Part shown: in pieces, positions 56,462-64,000 of the stretch | How positions within the stretch are numbered: the stretch's first letter is position 1 | How the letters are laid out: each line of letters begins with the position of its first letter | Assembly: GCA_002794775.1 (NCBI GenBank) | Contig: NBAY01000046.1 | Coordinates: 186,001 to 250,000, forward strand | DNA from: Porodaedalea pini | Lineage: Eukaryota > Basidiomycota > Agaricomycetes > Hymenochaetales > Hymenochaetaceae | Direction of reading: 5' to 3' | DNA length: 64,000 nt | Notes under the pieces: model-generated | Database searches by the model: none | Told to the model about the DNA's origin: nothing | The model's input: the letters and a program-made list of their open reading frames with translations, nothing else | Translations under genes and position numbers: made by a program

Positions 56462-57484
56462 GTGCATAGGCTAGTTCCCCGCTTCAGGTAACCACGTCGA
56501 TTCTCCGGCTTGTCAACCTCATGGTCCTTGTACTGGTGTTAAACAAGGACCCAGGCACAGAATATTCTCCAATGTATCACGAGTATATGAAATATCTTTC
56601 CATCAGCGTCTCGCTATGATACAGTTCTCAAGTCCTAAAATGCCTCTCATACGGTATGCAACGGCACCGGAATTGACCTTCTTAATTGCAGTATGGGTAT
56701 GTTCCTCATCCGTTTCGAGTCAAACCTCAAACTACAAGGGTTGATGATAATCTAGAGCTCACTTGAGTCTATGCACTCCTATTTCTGAGACGGAAGCAAA
56801 CATACGAAGAGGAGAGCTTCTGCACGAGCGCGCCTGGCCATATGCTGCGGTATTGGAGCCTTAAGCTTGTGGCTTGCAGAATGCACGTTCTCTTCAATTC
56901 AATGCCACCAAATCCTGCGAATTGTCTCTCATCAACGCACTCGGGTTCAACGTCTTCCGTTTTGCGTGGGATTAGACTTCGCTTTGTTTCCCGGGCTGTT
57001 GTGTATTCCCAAACTTCGAGACACTGCCTTCAATCCAATGCCAGGGAGCGGTTGAGCCTGTTTCTCTACCTTCTATACGGCAATTGTACAGAGGTCACCT
57101 ACTGTTGAACCCGTGTTCATTAAACGATATGCATACGTACTATGTAGCAGTTTTCGGTTTCAGACTCTACAAGTCGCTGCTGTTTCGGATAACAAATACA
57201 AAAGAGAGAAAATGAGACACAAACCATCCGTATGTCGGGATGAGCGCTCCACAACGGGTATCTGACACTCGTGTCTCGGTTCGTCGAGCTTGTACTCCTA
57301 TCTAATGCGGAATAAATTATTGGAGTTTCGTAATTTATCCTTGTCCGCGGTTGAAGGTCTCGCGGCAAGATTAGACGTTCCCTTTATAATCCACCACGAT
57401 GGCCGGAGAACACAAGCGGAGAACACGCATCCCATCGTCGTTCACGACGTCGCGACCCCTCCATCGACCTCGCTAGTGAGTGGA
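56462..57484. other. Intergenic region, no gene recognised
   Basis: Short open frames (for example near 56842-57108) have no recognisable motif. The 3' part probably holds the promoter of the PalI-like gene. Confidence 0.4.
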
Positions 57485-58405
57485 ATGGCACTATTGGTCA
57501 AGGAATATGTTGCGGGCAAGACGAGAAGGCGCGTTCATCGCCACCATCGACGAAAATATTCTGCTCTAGTCGTCGTCACCGTCCTCCTATTACTGGTAGC
57601 GTTCATCTTACAGCTTCTCGTCGCCCTTTCTTTGCCGATAATCAAGCCGATATACCTGTTGAGTGTGGTGGCGACGACAATCAACGAAATTGTGCCGACA
57701 AGTATTGCTACGCAGGTGCGTTTCGGAGTTTGGGGTTATTGCGCGACGAGGTGCGTAGCAAGTCTTACACGAAAATTTCGATGCTGAAGGCCGTACAGCG
57801 CCCTCGACATCCCTACTCTATTCTCGAATGATGGCGAGTGCACGAAGCCTCGGCTCGGGTACAAGGTCGACAGCTCCATCCTCGCGCTGACAGGGCAGGC
57901 TGAGCTGCTCGAGATCCTTCTCAAGGGACTCACCATCGTTCTCGTCCTACATCCCATCTGCGCCGGCCTGAGCTTTCTCGCGCTCCTCCCAGCTCTTTTC
58001 TCATGTACTCACGCGTTTGCGATATGCAGTCTCGTGCTGACAATCGTCGCCGCGCTAGTGGCGACCGTGAGCACTGCGGCGGACATCGCCATCGTGGTAG
58101 TCGCGATGAACAAGGTCGGCAGCATTACGACCTTCAATTTTGCCGTTAAATGGGGCAATGCACCGTGGATGAGTCTTGTTGCGACCGTTTTCCTGTGGAT
58201 CGTTGTCATTCTCCAGTCTGTGGTAGTCTGTGGATGCTGCGGTGTCAGCCGCAGATTATGGACGCGGTGTGTGCTACATGTTGTTCTATATTTTCTTTAC
58301 TGATGCCTTCTTAACAGGATTGATCAATCTGGTGATGAGGTTGAGACAAAGGGGGTAAAAGGGCTCGGCGGAGGCACGAGAGCGACTTACGAAGAGGCTA
58401 GATGA
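57485..58405 (+). CDS. PalI/Rim9 (SUR7 family) four-span membrane protein
   Basis: Three exons (57485-57750, 57799-58266, 58318-58405; introns GTGCGT to GTACAG and GTGTGT to TAACAG) give 273 residues. The start MALLVKEYVAGKT is followed by a basic stretch and TM1 (ALVVVTVLLLLVAFILQLLV, about 31-50). The loop has the family signature RFGVWGYC and GYKVDSS. TM2 to TM4 lie at about 131-157, 162-190 and 213-240. The tail GGTRATYEEAR is typical of PalI proteins. Family members sense ambient pH with the Rim/Pal pathway or organise plasma-membrane domains. Which role applies here is not shown by sequence. The gene is intact. Confidence 0.85.
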
Positions 58406-58759
58406 CGATTCGTTTTGACAAGTTTCGACTTCCAATTTTTTTTTTAAATTTATGTTACCTACACACATCGCCTCGTATCAAATGCATTCCAGCACTTTTC
58501 GAAACATCCAACAGTACCAAAGGCTCAGAATGAGACGCTACGAGCGGAGAAGTACAGTAAAGGCATGCTTGTAAGTAAGTTCTGCAGCATGATGATTACG
58601 TATTCCATCGCTTTGACTCCGAATCTCAATTGTCCAGCTGGATGTGATCACGATTCTTACCAGTTGTTGTCTTTGTTCTTAAAGAGTGTGTCATCTGGCA
58701 CGAGGCCCTTCCTATAAAAGCACCCGAGCGGCTCGAGTTCATCAGGTTCAAGAATCAAG
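58406..58759. other. Intergenic spacer and promoter of the nuclease-helicase gene
   Basis: It holds a T run near 58437-58446 and no open frame of note. It separates two genes on the same strand. I see no other feature. Confidence 0.4.
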
Positions 58760-61700
58760 ATGTCCCAAGGTGTGCGTAAGAAGAGCGTCTCTGCGACGAC
58801 ACTCGCTGTTCACCACCATCTCCAATGCGATCTCTTCTTATATAACTCATATCACGGACTCGGAAGCCAGAAATCCAATTCAAGCTCGACGCGGCGTCCG
58901 GGACCTTCAGAGCTCACAAAGGCAACTTTATCTCGCGGTGATAAATGGGAGTCAACCTTATTTTCTTGGCTGGACGATAGAAACCTCCTCCTGCGAGTTT
59001 TAGGCGGATTTCTTGAAGGACACGAGATTCAAGAGGTGATCGAGGTTGACGGGAGAGATCACTTCTTTGTAGCGGGCTTGTCTTTCGTTCCGCCTGCAGG
59101 CGCTTTTGAAAGCAAATTCAAGAAAAACGGTAGGACTCCTGTGCAATTCGGTGTAGCCAAGCCAGATCTGGTCGAAATAAAGAAACAGAAAGACGGTTCC
59201 ATCTTGTGGCAAATCGTCGATGCAAAGTCATCTGCGGAAGTGAAGGTGAGGACGCCGGCACAGACTAGCATCTCTATTAACCCATTTCCCAGACATCCCA
59301 TCATGTTCAAATATACTTCTACCACGTATGCCTGGATAACTTACTATCATCCTCTCGGTATAAGCCAATGGGGACAGCCGCAGTCTGGATACCGCCGTCA
59401 ATCTACGGCGGCACTTCGGAGCCGTCGTTCGACGAGCTGAACCCCATCGCGACGCCCCTTTTATCCTTGCCCCTGGACGATTTCCTTTTCAATAGGCTAC
59501 CGTACATACTAGCGCTCCAACGCGATGAAGTTAAATGGCATCTAAACCCATTGTGCCATGGATGTGCCTACGAGCGCGACTGCACCGAGAAGGCGGTCCG
59601 CGACGGCGAGCTAGGCTCAATGGCGAATATCTCTATCCAAGAGTCGGAAGTTCTCAAGACGTTACTAGCAATATCGGGAAGGCAGAAGTCCCTCACGGAC
59701 ATCGAGGACTTGTACATGACAGTTAGGTCGAAAGCAAGAATGGCGAACCTCCAGAGAAACCACGCCTCTATATTAAAGAAAGCAAAAAGAATCCTCAAGG
59801 TTCAAGACAACTCAAGTCCTGTGCTTGATGCTGCTCGCACGAAGCAGGTCCAGGTGAGCGCAAAGTCTTGACCCATTGGTTCTCTGTTGAATGGTCCACA
59901 GATGCTTAACAAACGCATCTTCACGCTGCCCAGGGATGAGGACGTCACGATTATAATCTCGCTCGTACTCGACCCAGCGACAAACGACATTGCTGCATAT
60001 TGCATCTCAACATTCTCAAATCTTGGCGAGGCAGTCTCCCCAGGCTCGTTAAGCGGGAAACGAGAAACCCTCATCGCAGACCTCGCATCAATCCTCCAGT
60101 ATGTGCTTGACCTCAGTGAAGTGCGCGCTGTCCCTCCCCGGGCGCAGTGCTATGTATTCTCCCCAGCAGAGCGGTCAGCCTTGCAGCGCATGCTCATCGA
60201 TGCTGCACTCACCTCCGATAGGTTCGAAGACGAAGTGCAGGACGCGATCCGTACGTGCATAGGCGCATTATGCGAGGGCGCGGCGCTTCTTGCCACGTCT
60301 TTCCAGCCGCTCGTTCTGTCCGGAGCGCTACTCGGTTTTCTAGGGAAGAAAGGGGGTGCAACAACAGCGGAGCTGAAATTGTGCTTGCGTCGCCTTGGGC
60401 TACCGAATCGGAAAGGCACAGACGAAGAACTGAGGCAAAGGATCCAGGAGGAGCTCGAGAGGTTGAGGAACCAAGGCAAGATTAAACGAGAGTCGGACTC
60501 CGAAGACTCCTCGGATGGTGGCAGTTCAACCAGCCGTCCAGAAGTCGGATCTCTTCCTAGAATCGTTGTCCTTAAGAATGCGGTTGAGCAGTTGCTGGCG
60601 CTACCTATACCAGGCTACTGGGATCTCCTTGGATGCCATGCGTTGCTGAGATCCAGCTCGCTCGTGTGTCCTAGCGATGAAGCTATTTATTCTCACTTTG
60701 CCGCGGATCAGCAGGCAGATCTTGAGAAGATGCTGCGGGAACGGAACGCTTGCATATATGAAGTCCTATCACAGGCGAGACGAAGAGCGTCGAACGACCA
60801 AGCCGGAAAGACAGACATCCTGGTCAATGAGGCGCGCGTTCTGACATCCGAATTCATGGACATTTGTAGCCAGGACCATTTACGCAAGTTGTTCTTCATG
60901 CAACAAGTACGTGATTTCCTACGAGAGTTTTTGTGTGCGCAAAACGTGATGTCTGCGAGCTTAACTCGAATTCGTTGCAGTTCGAAGTTCTCGCCAAACT
61001 CAATGCTCTGTGGCAAGACCGAATCGAGGGATGCATTGAAGCGCCACGACTCGAGTATCGGTTCACGAACCGCATGCCGGACAACGCTTACATACACTAC
61101 TTCGCCCTCTCCTCTGGTTATGTTGATCTGCCATCTGACAGAGAAAGAACTTATTACGGGTATATCCTCACCGAAGACGTGGACTCCGACTCAGAGCTGC
61201 CCGTCGAGACGCTCTTCGATGACCTCTGCGTCTTCAACCTCGTCTTTCCTCTGAACAAATATACGCGCACTAAATGGAGTCAGCAGCCGCTCGTAGTGCA
61301 GCAAAAGCTCTTTGTTGCTGATGTACACGACATGGTGATTCGGAATTACAAGACTCTCGTTGTCCTTCGGACATTTGGAGACTTCAATCTTCATCTTAAA
61401 CCCAATGCGCGGTATCGACTTTCGCCGAGATTAGTCGACTTCAACGTAACGAAGGTGTTGAGCACGCTCGTTGAGCTTGACCTGCAGACTCCGGCTCATC
61501 CGGGATATATGTACAAGCCGCCTTTCCTACAACTATTTGCAGATCCGAAAGCCTTTGCGAAGTTTTCGAGTGAGACAGACTCAGATGCGGAAGCTTATTG
61601 GGCGAAAGAGATCAAAATCCAAGGCTTGTTCAGAGAACTTAGTGGTTTAGGAAAGGAGGCAGCCAATACATTACTGTTGAAGCCATCGCAGGAGCATGCA

Positions 61701-63454
61701 CTTCATAGGATTTTGAAGTATAGGCTCTCAGTAATCTGGGGACCTCCAGGTGAGAATACTACGCATTTATTGAACTGGAATTGTCCCTACATTTTCTCTA
61801 GGGACCGGAAAGACGTACACGATTTCGCTCTCGCTGCTGAGATTGATTCAAATCAAGTTTAATGACGTTGGTTCTAGCCGTCAAATCATTTTCTTGACTG
61901 CAATGACTCATGCTGCAATCGAGGCATGCGTTTCGAAGCTCAGAACGCTTATGCAAAATTACCGATGTTTCCCTGGCATGAATATAGATTGGCTCGAAAA
62001 AGTATCGCTCGAACGCGTGCTTTCTGGTGCCACACATCCTATGCCTTCAGATAGCGAGACGACGTATATCTTCGCTGGGACAGTATATCAGGTAGGATCG
62101 TACATTTTCCGTGGTCGAAGGGTCTTGTTCATTCTTATACTCTCAGCTGTACAATTACTGCAAAAGAACGAGGATCAAGGCGAATTGTATCGTTATTGAT
62201 GAAGCCGGACAGCTTGGTTTGGGTCCTGCATCTCTAGTTCTGAAATCTCTGGAAAATACTGGCAGAGTCATCGTTGCCGGAGACTCCGAGCAACTCGCGC
62301 CTATCTTGACATCTCACTACCCGCAAGTAGAATCGCGACTATTCGGCTCGATTCTTGACTGTTTGATGTCGAATTCGGGAGACGAGGACCCGAGCAAAGC
62401 ACTCAGCGACTCGGAGATGGCGACGCCCTTGACATATAACGACCACGCAACTGTTAGCACGATAGTCCAGCTCACTGAAAATTTCCGGTGCGCATTTTCA
62501 ATCTAATCCCTGGCTGTATTTGACAAGAGGAGTGGACTTCACGCAGCTTAAACCCGGACCTCGGCGACTTTGTCTCAACAATCTACAAGAGGTCTTTCAA
62601 GCCCCAGAAGTCGCAGAACGTGAAAGTAGCGAGGCAATTAGAGAGCTTGGTCAATGCAACCATTCGGGATGCTACACACGCGAGAGCAAGGGACATTCTT
62701 GTGGCGTTATCTGCTGCTATGCGTCGGAGGTCCCAGAAGATCCTACAAGAGCCTAAGAGACCAGATAAAAGGGAACAGACCATCCCAACTCTAGACTTGC
62801 GACCAATATCCTTAGCTTTGGTTCGACTCGACGTTATATCAACCTACCCTGATCAAATGGGATACGAGACACACGTTCGTGCCGAGGCGACTTTTGCAGC
62901 TGCGCTTGTTCGTCTCTTGCAAGAAGCAGCACCGGACGAGACCATATTCGTCGCAACACCACATAGAGTTCAGCGGCAGGCTGTGAAAGACGCCTTGCTT
63001 GCGAGAATAGACGACCTCTCGGAAGCCCTCGGTGCTTTGCAATTGCAGGACGATAAACCGATATTTGCCAGAGACAAGGTCACAGTCGACACGGTAGAAC
63101 GTTTGCAAGGTATGCCGCTCTTTTGCAAGGCTATATATGCATCTGACTGACGATTTGCACTTTCAAGGCTCGGAAGCTGCCTTTGTGATCTGCTTATTCT
63201 CACATACGTATACCGGAAACGCATCTACAGCAATAGACTTTCTACTCGAGCGCAGGCGCCTCAACGTGGCCATTAGTCGAGCAAAGACGCTCTGCATCCT
63301 CGTGACATCACAACAAGTCTTACGTCCTTCAGTAAAGGTTTTTTCAAATCCTCGAAGTGCAAAAGGTTTTGCCTTCCTGAAGGCCTTTGAGGATCGAGCC
63401 TGGTCAGCGGACGCGACGGTCGATCTAGACGAATTAACAGATTTGGTCGGTTAG
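58760..63454 (+). CDS. RecB-like nuclease fused to Dna2-type SF1B helicase
   Basis: Eight exons (58760-59245, 59293-59853, 59902-60906, 60981-61749, 61802-62091, 62147-62487, 62547-63109, 63168-63454) keep frame and give 1,433 residues. The PD-(D/E)XK nuclease shows KPDLVEI and QIVDAKSS (about residues 130-157). The cysteine group CHGCAYERDC (about 248-257) may hold an iron-sulfur cluster, as in Dna2 and Cas4-like enzymes. A linker with coiled and acidic parts follows. The helicase has Walker A GPPGTGKT (about 936-943, split by an intron), Walker B VIDEAGQ (about 1053) with GDSEQLAPI, TENFR, and the final RRLNVAISRAKT (about 1367). The layout matches bacterial TM0106-type RecB-like nuclease/helicase fusions and Dna2. 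DNA repair or replication, or defence against foreign DNA, are both possible. No lesion was seen. Confidence 0.9.
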
Positions 63455-63958
63455 ATATATTGAAATGTATACTAATCCTAAAAGCCAAACAACGCTGTTG
63501 TCTATTTATGGATAACAGTACAAGTCTAAACAGGACCCCTGAAAATACCTATTGAGGGTTGGGTCAAATCCGGATACTTTTTTCCGGATTTGACCCTCAA
63601 GGGCCGGGGCAATCCGGATACTTTTTTGAAAATTTGGGTCGAAGGGCTGGGACACATTCCGGATAAGGAGAGCCGCCGGACATGGAGGCCTGGGACAATC
63701 CGGATAAGATGTAACATGCCTGGTGCCGAAATAATTCGTGACTTCATTAGGGAGGTGCACTCCACAAACGCTCACCTTCGCATCCGATCAATTCCGACAT
63801 ATACAGTCAAAGATGCGGGACTGCTCCTTTGAACAGTTCGCATTCTCTCCCGAAACACACAATTTCTGACTTTCCAAAAAATATGGTAAGTGTATATGTA
63901 GTAGGACTATATATGTGCCAAGTTTCATAGGATTATGTTGAGTGGTTAAATTCAAATA
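63455..63958. other. Intergenic region with a hairpin and repeated CCGGATA words
   Basis: GGGTCAAATCCGGA and its reverse complement (about 63560-63596) form a 14-bp hairpin with a short T-rich loop. CCGGATA recurs about four times up to 63705. The pattern suggests a remnant of a small inverted-repeat element. I cannot define its ends. No gene recognised. Confidence 0.5.
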
Positions 63959-64000
63959 CAGCCTTTTTCATAAGTCCTGCGACACGTGCATGTCACGTGA
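63959..64000. mobile_element. Start of a second copy of the 11525-type MITE
   Basis: After TA (63957-63958) the sequence starts CAGCCTTTTTCATAAGTCC and continues GCGACACGTGCATGTCACG. It follows the arm of the element at 11525-12373 with one early mismatch. It runs off the window. Confidence 0.8.

Noticed and set aside
56842..57108. 88-codon open frame as a gene
   Set aside because: No motif, no neighbouring exon and composition like intergenic DNA.

Overview
This window looks like nuclear DNA from a mushroom-forming basidiomycete (Agaricomycetes). The evidence is dense short GT-AG introns of about 45-75 bp, a C2-NACHT-WD40 STAND gene, CxC2-type KDZ transposases, chromodomain Ty3/gypsy elements, and heavy CpG decay of repeats. 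Recognised host genes are few: a broken NACHT-WD40 gene (about 3.8-15.7 kb), an intact HMG-box gene (16.6-17.6 kb, minus), an intact PalI/SUR7-type membrane protein gene (57.5-58.4 kb) and an intact nuclease-helicase gene (58.8-63.5 kb). The rest is mobile DNA.

Layout: 1-3569 is the 3' part of a decayed gypsy chromovirus. 4273-10695 is a complete but decayed copy (TSD CTAAG) sitting in an intron of the NACHT gene. 11525-12373 is a palindromic TA-flanked MITE sitting in another intron of that gene. 18214-55591 is one copia retrotransposon (minus strand, 279-bp LTRs, TSD ATCCT). It is swollen from about 5.25 kb to 37 kb by three insertions: element A (18642-31188), element B (32374-51411) and a solo LTR (52044-52563). 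Element B was itself hit by a very young gypsy copy (36893-43218, LTRs differing at one base by eye, TSD CATTG).

The most interesting content is the pair of elements A and B. Their ends can be read because they split recognisable copia coding sequence. Both have terminal inverted repeats and 8-bp target duplications (perfect for B, eroded for A). Once the gypsy insertion is subtracted both are about 12.6 kb (12,547 and 12,707 bp). Both carry the same gene set: a CxC2 KDZ transposase, an Spt5-like NGN/KOW protein, a nuclear-looking protein X with a SUMO-interaction-like motif, and a nuclear-looking protein Y with an HMG-like helical segment. Both also carry a conserved palindrome beside the Spt5-like gene. 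The proteins are clearly diverged between A and B, so retention of the set suggests that the cargo matters to the transposon. The Spt5 block is inverted between the two.

Damage is strongly one-sided. In the old gypsy copies, the copia element and element B, nearly every in-frame stop examined is CGA to TGA at an arginine codon. The copia LTR pair differs mainly by CpG transitions. This is the mark of cytosine methylation followed by deamination. The young gypsy copy is intact. It shows a likely Tf1-type self-priming arrangement and a GGGTTTT -1 frameshift site followed by a stem-loop between gag and pol.
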